Origin: Desulfovibrio sp. G11
GTDB taxonomy: Bacteria; Desulfobacterota; Desulfovibrionia; Desulfovibrionales; Desulfovibrionaceae
Direction of reading: 5' to 3'
Assembly (NCBI RefSeq): GCF_900243745.1
Contig: NZ_LT984798.1
Coordinates: 1-64,000 of the forward strand
DNA length: 64,000 nt
Shown: piece by piece, positions 50,009 to 58,727 of the stretch
Numbering within the stretch: the first letter of the stretch is position 1
Layout of the letters: every line of letters starts with the position of its first letter
The notes under the pieces: model-generated
What the model saw: only the letters and a program-made list of their open reading frames with translations
Told to the model about the DNA's origin: nothing
Database searches by the model: none
Program-made: the position numbers and the translations under genes

Positions 50009-51229
50009 CTACCGGCACATAACTCGCTTTGATATATAAAATTTTGCAACAAAGCCTGCCAAAACGGCACAGCCGATAGCTCCGAAAATTGCGCCGACAT
50101 AGCCCAGACGTCCGGCCATGACCATGCCGAGGCCCCCCGTACCCATGGCAAAAAACTGATAAACGCTGAACTGCACAGTATAGTCAGTGGCAGGACTTTC
50201 TCTGGATGCGCGATCCATCATCAGCGTGCTCAGCATGGTGACGGAAGGTACGTAACCCAGAAAATGTATAACAACCGCAAAAACTACCGCCATGGTTGAA
50301 ACGTGCCCCTGCACGACGAATAGCACGGCAACAACACTCAGAAATTGCATGACAATGCAGTAGTTCATAGTTTTGCTGCGCCCGAAACGTGAAATCAGCC
50401 ACCCCGCAAACAGGCTGGAGGCAATACCCATCGCGGGGCCAAAAACATTCACAATGAGACCAATGCGCTCCAGCGGCCACAGGCTGTCCACAAGAAATGG
50501 CGTTAACAGGCTGTAGGCAATTGTGATACCTACAGGAAAAAGCAAAAGCATGGCCAGCCAGCTAAGGCTACCCGGTTGCTGCCAGAAAGTGACAAGGCGC
50601 GTTGCCACTTGCCAACCTTTTCGACTTTGAATTTTAAATTCAGGTTCAACAAAAAATATCAGCTGTGCTAACGAGATGGCGGTTCCCGCTGCCAGTATCA
50701 TCACTGCTTTCTGCCAGCCAAGGCTCGGGTAGGCCATAAGAACAAGCCCAGCCCCTACCATAAACCCGAACATGCCGCCCGCAGTCTGTATGCCATTGCC
50801 CATGCCCCGCTCCTCGTCCGTCAACAGGGAACAGACGAGAGCATCCGTTGCTATGTCCTGCGTAGCGCCACAAACAGCCATGACGATGCAGAGCAGGTAA
50901 ATGGCGCCAAAATCTGTCGTTACATCCAGGTTGGCGAGAAAACATAATACAACAACCATCAGAGACTGCATCAGCAGCAACCAGCCACGAAAGTGACCGA
51001 TCCTGGGCGTAAACCGGACCCTGTCCACCAGGGGAGCCCACAGGAATTTACAGGCACCGATCATACCCAGAATATATACCGAACTGACCTGCTCAAGCGA
51101 TGCTCCCTGCCCACGCAGAATGGCAACCAGGGCCACTGAAAAAAAGCTTAGCCCAAGAAATTGTGTCGTATACAGACTGGTAATCAGCAACCATACGGAA
51201 AGAGGCTTTCTGGAAAGGACATGAAGCAT
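50009..51229 (-). CDS. MFS transporter, YbtX/AmpG-like
   Basis: This membrane protein of 406 residues and about 12 helices begins LSRKPLSVWLLITSLYTTQFLGLSFF. A loop contains GATQDIATDALVCSLL, a signature shared with AmpG and with YbtX of yersiniabactin loci. YbtX-type proteins are linked to siderophore, zincophore or precursor transport, but their substrate is not firmly set. The ATG at 51229 lies 16 bases after the ABC permease gene. A 149-base gap separates it from the aryl-AMP ligase gene, so the synthase genes could have their own promoter there, though I see no clear one. Confidence 0.8.
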   Translation of the reverse strand: MLHVLSRKPLSVWLLITSLYTTQFLGLSFFSVALVAILRGQGASLEQVSSVYILGMIGACKFLWAPLVDRVRFTPRIGHFRGWLLLMQSLMVVVLCFLANLDVTTDFGAIYLLCIVMAVCGATQDIATDALVCSLLTDEERGMGNGIQTAGGMFGFMVGAGLVLMAYPSLGWQKAVMILAAGTAISLAQLIFFVEPEFKIQSRKGWQVATRLVTFWQQPGSLSWLAMLLLFPVGITIAYSLLTPFLVDSLWPLERIGLIVNVFGPAMGIASSLFAGWLISRFGRSKTMNYCIVMQFLSVVAVLFVVQGHVSTMAVVFAVVIHFLGYVPSVTMLSTLMMDRASRESPATDYTVQFSVYQFFAMGTGGLGMVMAGRLGYVGAIFGAIGCAVLAGFVAKFYISKRVMCR

Positions 51230-51245
51230 GAACGTACCTGCGAAG

Positions 51246-52382
51246 TTAATCCAACGTGCGCCGATAGCATCGTATTGAGAGAGCACAAACAACACCAAGA
51301 ATCAGAACGAGCGCCCAGAAGTCGCCCCAGACGTCTCCCAGCGTATTCCCCTTGAGAAGAATGCCGCGCACTATGCGCAAGAAATGCGTTACGGGCAGTA
51401 TTTCGCCAAGCCATTGCGCCCATTCCGGCATGCCCCGGTACGGAAACATGAAACCGGACAGAATGATGGAGGGCAACAAAAAACCTGACGAAGCCTGGTT
51501 GGCCTGCATCTGGTTCTTGGCAATGGATGAAAAGATGAACCCCAAGGCCAGATTGGCACAAATGAACACCACGCACACCATAAACAGCAGCAGCATTGAG
51601 CCAAGCATGGGTACATGAAAGAGCACCTTGGCCGCCGTCATGATGACAAGAATCTGGCCGAAGCCTATCAACAGGTAGGGAGATATCTTGCCCAGCATCA
51701 TTTCCAGCGGCCGGATAGGGGCCACAAGCAGGCTCTCCAGCGTGCCCCTCTCCCGTTCGCGGGTCATGGCTATGGAGGTCATCATGATCATAGTGGAGGA
51801 AAGAACCACACCAAGTATGCCCGGCACCACACTGAAGGCTGATTCATTTTCTTCATTGTACCGGCGATGAACCAACAATTCATAAGGTGCGCTGCCCTGC
51901 TTCAGTTCGGCCAGCGGCCCCCGCAGATCTTCGTCAATGGCCCTTGCCGCCAGACCTGACAGCGCCCCGATGGCTGCGGACGTTGCAGAAGGATCAGTGG
52001 CATCAGCTTCAATCAACACCTGCGGGCATTCGCCCCGTGCAACCCTTCGTGAAAAATCAACGGGAATATTCACCACAAACTGGGCGGCCCCGTTGGCCAA
52101 GGCGCTACGCGCCTCATCCTCCGTGGCATGACGGTTGGTGATGTCAAAATAGCCCGACACTTCCAGTGTGCCGACCAGCGACCTGCTCATGACTGACTGG
52201 TCAGCGTCTACCACAAGGGTCGGCAAATGCTTCGGGTCTGCATTGATGGCATAGCCGAATAGAAGGATTTCCATCAGGGGCACGCTGAGCAGCATGGAAA
52301 ATGTCGCCTTGTCGCGCCTCATCTGGATCAGCTCCTTGGTGAGCAGCGCAAAGAACCGATGGAAGGAAAAACCCGCGAACAT
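51246..52382 (-). CDS. ABC-2 type permease, YhhJ-like
   Basis: This 378-residue exporter permease has one N-terminal helix (TFSMLLSVPLMEILLFGYA), a large periplasmic loop and five C-terminal helices. It carries the ABC-2 signature around MTRERERGTLESLLVAPIRPLEMMLGKISPY. TGATG overlap with the ATPase gene shows they form one complex. Together with the HlyD-like lipoprotein it forms a probable export system for the siderophore. Confidence 0.85.
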   Translation of the reverse strand: MFAGFSFHRFFALLTKELIQMRRDKATFSMLLSVPLMEILLFGYAINADPKHLPTLVVDADQSVMSRSLVGTLEVSGYFDITNRHATEDEARSALANGAAQFVVNIPVDFSRRVARGECPQVLIEADATDPSATSAAIGALSGLAARAIDEDLRGPLAELKQGSAPYELLVHRRYNEENESAFSVVPGILGVVLSSTMIMMTSIAMTRERERGTLESLLVAPIRPLEMMLGKISPYLLIGFGQILVIMTAAKVLFHVPMLGSMLLLFMVCVVFICANLALGFIFSSIAKNQMQANQASSGFLLPSIILSGFMFPYRGMPEWAQWLGEILPVTHFLRIVRGILLKGNTLGDVWGDFWALVLILGVVCALSIRCYRRTLD

Positions 52383-53335
52383 CAGGATGACTCCGTCATT
52401 GTTTGTTCTTTCAAGGCCCGGTTCATAAGCAGAATGAACAGGTCTTCCAGCGAAGCATGGGCATCAGACCAGGCAAGGGCGGGATCGTGCCGCCAGGGGG
52501 CAATGGCTTCAGCAAGCAGGGCAACGTCCGCACCACCCACGTGCAGGTCATTGCCAAATGGAATGACCACATCAATATTGCGTTGCGCCTCAAGCCGTTG
52601 CGCAATGCGGGTGAGTACCGACGGTGCAAAGCCCGACTTAAGCCTGGCGGAATACATCTTGAGCGGAAAACGGTCGATAAGTTCGCGGCTTGTTCCGCAG
52701 GCGAGCAGTTTGCCATAGGCAATGTAAGCGATGCTGTGGCAGCGCTCTGCTTCATCCATATAGTGGGTTGACACCAGCACGGTTATACCTTCGGCCGCCA
52801 GACCATGAATTTCTTCCCAAAACTCCCGGCGCGCAGTGGGATCCACTCCGGCCGTAGGTTCGTCAAGCAACAACACCTTGGGCTTGTGCATCACGCAGTT
52901 CGCCAGGGCCAATCGTTGTTTCCAGCCTCCTGAAAGCGATCCGGCCAGCTTGCTGCGCTGCTCCCACAGGCCAAACCTGCGCAGGACTGCCGCCGTTTCA
53001 CGCCGCACGTTGTCCAAACCATAAATGCGGGCCGTGAACGCCAGGTTTTCTTCAAGGGTCATGTCTTCATAAAGCGAAAATTTTTGGGGCATATAGCCCA
53101 CCTGCAGCTTGATCTGATCCGCCTGTGTCAGAATGTCATAACCAAGGCAGATGCCGCCTCCCGCATCCGGGGTCAGCAAGCCGCACATCATCCGGAGCGT
53201 TGTTGTCTTGCCGGATCCATTGGGACCGAGAAAGCCCATTATCTGCCCTTCAGGCACTTCAAGCGTTAAAGACTTAACTACGGCAATCTTACCGAATTTT
53301 TTTGTAAGGCCACGTACTTCAATGGCATGTTTCAT
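52382..53335 (-). CDS. ABC exporter ATPase, DrrA/CcmA type
   Basis: This 317-residue ATPase has Walker A GPNGSGKTTT, signature LSGGWKQRLALA, Walker B VLLLDEPTAGVD and the switch His in VLVSTHYMDEAERC. The C-terminal extension is typical of drug/antibiotic export ATPases paired with ABC-2 permeases. Its ATG lies in the stop of the HlyD-like gene (ATGA) and its own stop overlaps the permease start. Confidence 0.9.
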   Translation of the reverse strand: MKHAIEVRGLTKKFGKIAVVKSLTLEVPEGQIMGFLGPNGSGKTTTLRMMCGLLTPDAGGGICLGYDILTQADQIKLQVGYMPQKFSLYEDMTLEENLAFTARIYGLDNVRRETAAVLRRFGLWEQRSKLAGSLSGGWKQRLALANCVMHKPKVLLLDEPTAGVDPTARREFWEEIHGLAAEGITVLVSTHYMDEAERCHSIAYIAYGKLLACGTSRELIDRFPLKMYSARLKSGFAPSVLTRIAQRLEAQRNIDVVIPFGNDLHVGGADVALLAEAIAPWRHDPALAWSDAHASLEDLFILLMNRALKEQTMTESS

Positions 53336-54285
53336 TTTTGAAACACGACCTTCAACGGTTGCCCGGGGCGAAGAAGTCCCACAGAATTCAGGGGAACGGC
53401 TTCTGCCAAAAACACAAGCCGCTCTGACTGATTACGGGAATAAAGAACAGGAGGCCGGTAGGAAGCTTCGGAAGCCACATAGCTGACCTTAGCGGAGATA
53501 CCGTTGCCGCACCCTTCACACTGCAATGTAATTTCAGGATTTTCAGCTACCCAACCAATCTGCTCAGGCGAAAGAAAGAAGCGTGCCTTGACGTTTTGCG
53601 GCGGCAGCAGTTCAAGCACTGCCTGCCCACCCGCTACGGTTTCCCCCGGCCGGTAAATAATGTCATTGACCACCGCATCTGCGGGCGCCATGGCCTGACG
53701 CAGGGCCAAGTCCGCTTCGGCCCCTCGTACGGCGGCCAAACGATACTTCAATGTTTTCTGGGCTGCCTCAATTTCACCATCGCGGCCAATGCTTTGCTGC
53801 CCCAATCGTAACCGGCTTTCAGCGGCAAGAATTTTTGCCTTGATTACCTGTTCTTCCGAGCGCAGCCGTTCTACTTCGTCAAGCGAGGCAGCTCCGGCCC
53901 GGCTCAGACCGAACTTGCGGCGATAGGATTTTGATGTATAGGCAAGCTGGGCTTTCAGCTCCTTGATTTCAGCTTCAAGGGCGCTGATTTCGTCATTACG
54001 CACTGTAGCCTGCAAGTTGGAAAGCTGGGCTTCTGCCACGTCAAGTTCTGACCGGGCCTTGTCCAGAGCGGCCTTTTCCCTTTCGCTATCCAACGTAAAA
54101 AGAACTGTCCCCTTGACAACGTGATCGCCGCGCTTCACCAAAACATTTTCAACAATGCCGCTTGCAGGAAGTGAAATCCGAACAAAATCACCTTCCACAT
54201 AACCTTGCACTTCCCGGTCCGAATGTCCGTTACAACCTGCCAGCAAAACCGCTATGGCCGCGGTTGCCAATACTGCACACTTCAT
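53332..54285 (-). CDS. HlyD-family membrane fusion lipoprotein
   Basis: This 317-residue periplasmic adaptor starts at the ATG at 54285 with GGGGAGAA upstream; an open frame 69 bases longer lacks a signal peptide. The signal is a lipoprotein type with lipobox LLAGC (Cys 18). Then come a biotinyl-lipoyl-like half (GYVEGDFVRISLPASGIVENVLVKRGDHV), a coiled-coil hairpin of about 110 residues rich in Ala/Glu/Lys, and the second half-motif. It would bridge the inner-membrane ABC exporter towards the outer membrane. No TolC-like gene is present in the window. Confidence 0.85.
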   Translation of the reverse strand: MKCAVLATAAIAVLLAGCNGHSDREVQGYVEGDFVRISLPASGIVENVLVKRGDHVVKGTVLFTLDSEREKAALDKARSELDVAEAQLSNLQATVRNDEISALEAEIKELKAQLAYTSKSYRRKFGLSRAGAASLDEVERLRSEEQVIKAKILAAESRLRLGQQSIGRDGEIEAAQKTLKYRLAAVRGAEADLALRQAMAPADAVVNDIIYRPGETVAGGQAVLELLPPQNVKARFFLSPEQIGWVAENPEITLQCEGCGNGISAKVSYVASEASYRPPVLYSRNQSERLVFLAEAVPLNSVGLLRPGQPLKVVFQK

Positions 54286-54372
54286 CCCGTTCTCCCCACA
54301 GCAATAAAATGCGCCCTCCACGCGCTGCACAGGCACAAGCCGCGCAGAGAGCACATTTCGAGAGGTATCTAG

Positions 54373-56640
54373 CTAGAATTTTTTGGTGAAGTTGATACCG
54401 AACATCAGCGGGTCAATAAGGCTGACCACAGTATTCTGGTCATGCGTGGCATGCATTCCGTTCATATATGTCTGCGATGCAGTGGCCGCCTGGTTCAGAA
54501 GGTTTCTGCCCCAGAGGTTCACCTCATAGGAGTCGTTGCCCACCCCGATGTTCATGTCAAAGGTGCCGTAACCTTCCTGCTCAAGCTTGTTTTCGATGTC
54601 ATAGTAGTAGCTTGAACGGTAACGGAAAGTCAGGTCGACGCTCGCCACCAGATCGTCCCAAGGCAACTCAAATTCGTAGCCGGCGTTGGCCCGCCCCGTG
54701 AACTTTGAATGGTACTGTTGCTGATTGCCGCTGGCGTCTACAGATCCGCCATACGTTCCGGGAGCATTGCTGAAGTCGACGTAGGTGGCATCAGCATAGC
54801 CAGCGCCGATGCCCACATGAATTCCGTTGTCGAACTTGCCCATAATATCCATTTCAAAGCCGTAAGACTGGCTTTGAGGAGCATTGACAATACCGGTGAT
54901 GCCGGTAGCAGAGTCATAGGACATTACCTGCTGGTCTCTCCAGTCGATGTAGAAAAGAGCGCTGTTCAGGGTTACACGACCATCAAGAAAGGTATTTTTC
55001 ATACCAAGTTCATAGTTGACGGTAGTTTCCTCATCGTACTTGAAACCGGGCTTGTTGTAGAACAAGGAAGTGGAAAAACCGCCGGACTTGTAACCGCTGC
55101 TTACGCTGAAGTATATATTATTGAATTCATTAAAACTATACTTAAGACCACCGCGTGGCGTCAGGTATACCTTATCCCATTCGCTGTCATAATCCTTGAC
55201 CATGGTCAGGCCGGGTGACTCCCAGAAATCCCTGATATAATCCTCACCAAGGTTGGAAGAAGCGTCAAATTCATACGATTTCTTGTCATACCCGATGCGA
55301 AGGCCGCCAAAAATCTGCCAGTATTCGTTAAAGTCGTAGGATGCGTTGCCAAATGCTGCTACAGACCAGGCATTTTGCTGCCCTCGCAGATCCAGAGTGG
55401 CATGGTCGCTTTTCGCAGACCAGGGGAAGAATGGTGAGCCTTGATCCCACGTATTTGTCAGGCCGTTTCTGCGATCCATCCTGTTATAATCAGCATAAAC
55501 GCCTGCCACATACTTGAAGTCCTGATCTTCAGGAGAAGTCAACCGAAGCTCCTGAGATATCTGCCCAAAGCTTTCAACAAAGTTACCGTGGTCGCGGAAC
55601 TGAAAATTCTCAAAACCAAAAGCATTGAAGCGGGCATTTGTAACATTGAAAAAGCCCACCGGCGCATAGCTTCCGTCATAGTCCATTGCCGTGCTGCGGT
55701 AACCGGTGAGAGAGGTCAGCTTGTAACCGCTGTCAAAGTCATGATTGATTTCAAGCCTGGCGCCGCCGGAGGTGATGCTCCCGCCAAGCGGGTCTGCAAT
55801 ATTGTACGAACGGTCGCCGTTTTCGTAGTCGGCCAAGGTCATGACCGCGCCATCCTTGCGGTATTGCTTCTGCAGATCGGCGCTGAAATCGGCGGTAGTA
55901 TTTTCGCCAAGCATCATGAACCAGCTCAGGCGTCCCTGATAATTGTTTTGCTTGCCTACATTACCGCCCCGATCGTTATCCCACACGTGACCGTACTGGT
56001 CGTAACCAAAGGCAGCGCGCACAGCGGCCTTGCCGTCCCAAAGAGGAGTGTTGGCCATAACCTCAGTACGAAAATGCTCCTTGTTGCCCGCGCCAACGGT
56101 TATGCGCCCTTCCTGTTTGCTGGGATCAGCTTTCTTGGAAGTGACATTAACAGCGCCGCCAAGAGTGTTGCGGCCATACAGGGTGCCCTGCGGACCACGC
56201 AACACTTCAACCCGTTCCACGTCCAGCAGATTGTTCAAATAGCCGTGGATAAGCGTAAGCGGAACACCGTCTACAAACACGCCCACGGAGGGATCTGTTT
56301 CAATTTCTGCAGAACCCACACCACGGATACTGAAATACGGCGACATGGCCCCCGCCACAGAACCCGATGAAAACATGGCATTGGGCGTTGCCGCCAGCAC
56401 ATCTTCAACCTTTGTAATATGCGAGGCCTTCAGATCATCAGCTGTTGTGACCTCAAGGCTCATTGGCACGGCATTCAGTGTTTCTGCCCTTTTCTGGGCA
56501 GTAACCCGCACGACATCAAGAGTGATTCCTTCTTCAGACTTTGGCTCCACGCCTTCAGCAGCGAATACCGGCATGGCCAATGCCGAAAGCAGCATTGAAC
56601 ACAGACCAACCACAGAAACAATCCTTGCTCTACCTACCAT
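54373..56640 (-). CDS. TonB-dependent outer-membrane siderophore receptor
   Basis: This 755-residue receptor has a signal peptide (SVVGLCSMLLSALAMPVFA) and a TonB box-like TLDVVRVTAQ. The plug domain has VPMSLEVTTADDL, YFSIRGVG and VERVEVLRGPQGTLYGRNTLGGAVNV. A 22-strand barrel of aromatic-rich strands ends in the terminal FGINFTKKF, an outer-membrane assembly signal. It should import the ferric siderophore made by this locus, as FyuA does for yersiniabactin. AGGAGA precedes the ATG. It lies directly after exbD and before the exporter genes. Confidence 0.9.
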   Translation of the reverse strand: MVGRARIVSVVGLCSMLLSALAMPVFAAEGVEPKSEEGITLDVVRVTAQKRAETLNAVPMSLEVTTADDLKASHITKVEDVLAATPNAMFSSGSVAGAMSPYFSIRGVGSAEIETDPSVGVFVDGVPLTLIHGYLNNLLDVERVEVLRGPQGTLYGRNTLGGAVNVTSKKADPSKQEGRITVGAGNKEHFRTEVMANTPLWDGKAAVRAAFGYDQYGHVWDNDRGGNVGKQNNYQGRLSWFMMLGENTTADFSADLQKQYRKDGAVMTLADYENGDRSYNIADPLGGSITSGGARLEINHDFDSGYKLTSLTGYRSTAMDYDGSYAPVGFFNVTNARFNAFGFENFQFRDHGNFVESFGQISQELRLTSPEDQDFKYVAGVYADYNRMDRRNGLTNTWDQGSPFFPWSAKSDHATLDLRGQQNAWSVAAFGNASYDFNEYWQIFGGLRIGYDKKSYEFDASSNLGEDYIRDFWESPGLTMVKDYDSEWDKVYLTPRGGLKYSFNEFNNIYFSVSSGYKSGGFSTSLFYNKPGFKYDEETTVNYELGMKNTFLDGRVTLNSALFYIDWRDQQVMSYDSATGITGIVNAPQSQSYGFEMDIMGKFDNGIHVGIGAGYADATYVDFSNAPGTYGGSVDASGNQQQYHSKFTGRANAGYEFELPWDDLVASVDLTFRYRSSYYYDIENKLEQEGYGTFDMNIGVGNDSYEVNLWGRNLLNQAATASQTYMNGMHATHDQNTVVSLIDPLMFGINFTKKF

Positions 56641-56706
56641 TACCCCATTCTCCTCTGATATTTCGCATTACAGGACACCAGTTGAGGCTAATGCCATGAC
56701 GGCAAA

Positions 56707-57141
56707 TTATTGTGCTTTCTGTGGAGCCGATGTGACAAATGAGACCTTTGTCAGGCCAGCCTGTTGCATCAACGCAAGTACACGGGCGATATTTGTGTAT
56801 CGTGTAGTCTGATCTGCATGAAGATGAAGCCGGGTGTCGCTGCCTGCTCGCACCCCAAAACCCTGAAGTTCTACAAGCCGGGCTGTTTCAGTGAAGGGCT
56901 TACCATTAAGGCTGAACGCACCTGCACCGGAAATTTCTATGGTGACGTCATTTTCCTGCAATTGATGCTTCTGGGCATTTTCTTTCGGCAAATCCGGTTT
57001 GAAGGCCTGGTGAATGACCGGCGCGGTAATGATGAATATAATCAGAAGCACCAGCATGACATCCACCAACGGCGTAACGTTGATACCGTTCATGACCTCT
57101 TCGCCAATTCTGCTTATCAGGCTTTTTCCCCCGCTGATCAT
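56707..57141 (-). CDS. exbD: ExbD/TolR-family proton-channel subunit
   Basis: This 144-residue protein has one N-terminal helix with the family signature INVTPLVDVMLVLLIIFIITAP, containing the functional Asp, and a periplasmic domain. It pairs with ExbB and TonB to power the receptor encoded next. GGGAGAGG lies 5 bases before the ATG. No exbB gene is in the window, and only a short remnant-like frame sits where tonB or exbB might be expected, so the partner must come from elsewhere. Confidence 0.88.
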   Translation of the reverse strand: MISGGKSLISRIGEEVMNGINVTPLVDVMLVLLIIFIITAPVIHQAFKPDLPKENAQKHQLQENDVTIEISGAGAFSLNGKPFTETARLVELQGFGVRAGSDTRLHLHADQTTRYTNIARVLALMQQAGLTKVSFVTSAPQKAQ

Positions 57142-57161
57142 AATACCTCTCCCTATGGGGA

Positions 57162-57432
57162 TTACCGGACAAAAAGTAGACGTTGTCCGATCACAAGATA
57201 GGTTTGAATATCCTGGGCGAACATGCCCGGTTCGGGGGCTTGCGCAAGCGACGGTTCAACAGCATCAGCGGGCACCTCATCTTCAGGCACAACGGTAATC
57301 GACGGTGATGCGCAAGTTTTTTTGAGCCCCCTGTCGGTCGTGCCTCCGGTAAAAAATACATGCTGCCACAAGAACAAATGCATGGATCACAAAAACTATA
57401 ATGAATGCAGACATAACTCTGTTGTTAAACAT
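57162..57432 (-). pseudogene. Possible frameshifted tonB-like membrane-anchor remnant
   Basis: From the ATG at 57432 the frame encodes a short N-terminal cytoplasmic tip and one strong helix (SAFIIVFVIHAFVLVAACIF), then stops at 57283 after 49 residues. A second frame continues to 57162 with an Asp/Glu/Pro-rich stretch (VVPEDEVPADAVEPSLAQAPEP). The frames can be joined at the seven-A run in GCTCAAAAAAACT if one A is surplus, giving about 83 residues. An N-terminal anchor followed by a Pro-rich acidic part recalls the start of TonB, which often precedes or follows exbD. It is far shorter than TonB and lacks the C-terminal domain. Low certainty. Confidence 0.35.
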
Positions 57433-57455
57433 GCTCTGCATAATTAAATTAATAA

Positions 57456-57490
57456 ACTATATTTTTTTAAATTTTACTGTAAAATATAGT
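57456..57490. promoter_or_regulatory. AT-rich dyad upstream of the exbD/receptor genes
   Basis: ACTATATTTT (57456-57465) and AAAATATAGT (57481-57490) form a perfect 10-bp inverted repeat with a 15-base spacer. The surrounding region of about 200 bases is extremely AT-rich, as in promoters. It could be an operator or simply part of the promoter; the function is unproven. Confidence 0.3.
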
Positions 57491-57651
57491 TATTTTTCAT
57501 AGAAATTACAAAAACAATACTTCAAAATAGTATATAATAAATTAAATTAATTGCATTTATCTAATTTTTTTATAAAACACCATCAAAAAATAATTATTAA
57601 GACCTTGAATAACAGTCCACAGTCAAAATACGATATGGATACATACTACTA

Positions 57652-57668
57652 TTGAATTTGAAATTCAA
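57652..57668. promoter_or_regulatory. Palindromic operator candidate upstream of the exbD/receptor operon
   Basis: TTGAATTTGAAATTCAA is a perfect 8-1-8 palindrome. Its core TGAATTT-G-AAATTCA has the 7-1-7 geometry of Fur-type operators and differs by one base from the site upstream of pchB. It lies about 220 bases before the small remnant frame and 510 before exbD. Iron control is inferred from context. Confidence 0.45.
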
Positions 57669-57960
57669 AGTCAATACCGGCAGAAAATTTTCCGCTGCTT
57701 CCATGTGAGGACAGTCCGTATTACGCCTTTGATCAAGTATCCGGCACACGCACCAAAACCTGCCACAGCAGAACAAACGGCCGGCAAGCAAATATATTTT
57801 TGACGAAAATGAGCATTCCCTTCGTCTGCTGAACTGAAAAGGGTTGTGCACCATGCCAATATGCCAGACATCGCCCGCAAAAGTTTGGGGAAAACTTTTG
57901 CGCACAGCCACATCCCTGGCGGCATTTTCGTTCTTTAGGGCATTTCACACTTGAAACGCT
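57669..57960. other. Non-coding stretch between pchA and the exbD/receptor genes
   Basis: Short minus-strand frames occur (for example 57671-57925), rich in Cys, Phe and Arg. They have no ribosome binding site, family likeness or codon pattern that I trust. I see no gene here; it is probably leader or spacer sequence. Confidence 0.35.
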
Positions 57961-58036
57961 CTACAAGGATTTGCCTCCAAATCCTTGTAGCCAAATGATT
58001 GCAGGGCGGCTTTGCCGACCGTTAAGCAATCATTTG
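57961..58036. repeat. Two tandem perfect hairpins after pchA
   Basis: CTACAAGGATTTG (57961-57973) pairs with 57978-57990 over a 4-base loop. Immediately after, CAAATGATTGC (57992-58002) pairs with 58026-58036 around a GC-rich loop. No strong T run follows on either strand, so they are not standard terminators. They lie about 25-100 bases beyond the pchA stop and could be a REP/BIME-like pair or attenuator hairpins. Confidence 0.55.
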
Positions 58037-58434
58037 AAGCGGTAATTCCTCTAATATTCCTTCAAATGACGAATTCAGCACCTTGGGCCGGGCACAGGCC
58101 ATTGAGCATGGTTGAAAACTTGATCCAGGTCTCCTGATATTCCTTTTCAGGATCGGAACCTGCCACAAGGCCACAACCGGCAAAAAGAACAGCCTCATTC
58201 CCCTGTATTACCCCAGAGCGGAGGGCAACCATAAACTCACCATTTCCCTCGGCATCAAGCCAGCCCACAGGCCCGGCGTACCATCCCCTGTCAAAACCTT
58301 CATGGTCGCGCAAAAATGCCAGCGCGGAACCGGCTGGAACTCCTCCTACCGCTGGTGTGGGATTGTAAAGTCCCCGTAAAGTAGGTCCATTGCCAAGTAG
58401 AGACTTCTGGCCCAAAATGGGACAGGAGTTTTGA

Positions 58435-58701
58435 ATGCGCAAAACGAAGTTCAGCGAGTACCAGATCGTCAAGATCTTGAAGGCAGTGGAAGGCGGACGG
58501 ACTGTCGTCGATGTCTGCCGCGAGCACGGCGTGAGCAGCGCCACGTACTACAAGTGGAAGTCAAAGTATGGCGGCATGGAGGCATCCGATATCCAACGGA
58601 TGAAGGATCTCGAAGCGGAGAACCGCAAGCTCAAGCAGATGTTCGCCGACCTCAGCCTGGAAAACATGGCGCTCAAGGATGTGATCGAAAAAAAACTCTG
58701 A
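58435..58701 (+). CDS. IS407-group transposase OrfA
   Basis: This 88-residue protein has an N-terminal helix-turn-helix (FSEYQIVKILKAVEGGRTVVDVCREHGVSSATYYKWKSKYGG) and a leucine-zipper-like tail (LEAENRKLKQMFADLSLENMALKD). Near its end GAAAAAAAAC offers an A-AAA-AAA slippery site for a -1 shift into OrfB, giving the OrfAB transposase. Confidence 0.92.
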   Translation: MRKTKFSEYQIVKILKAVEGGRTVVDVCREHGVSSATYYKWKSKYGGMEASDIQRMKDLEAENRKLKQMFADLSLENMALKDVIEKKL

Positions 58702-58727
58702 GGCCAGTTCAACGCAAGGAATTTGTC

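Noticed and set aside
50628..50642. Perfect TGAATTTTAAATTCA palindrome
   Set aside because: It lies inside the MFS coding sequence, far from any start. Without a motif scan it cannot be told from chance, so it is not listed as an operator.
55441..56370. 309-codon plus-strand frame within the TonB-dependent receptor gene
   Set aside because: Antisense to a clear receptor gene; composition is not protein-like and there is no start signal.
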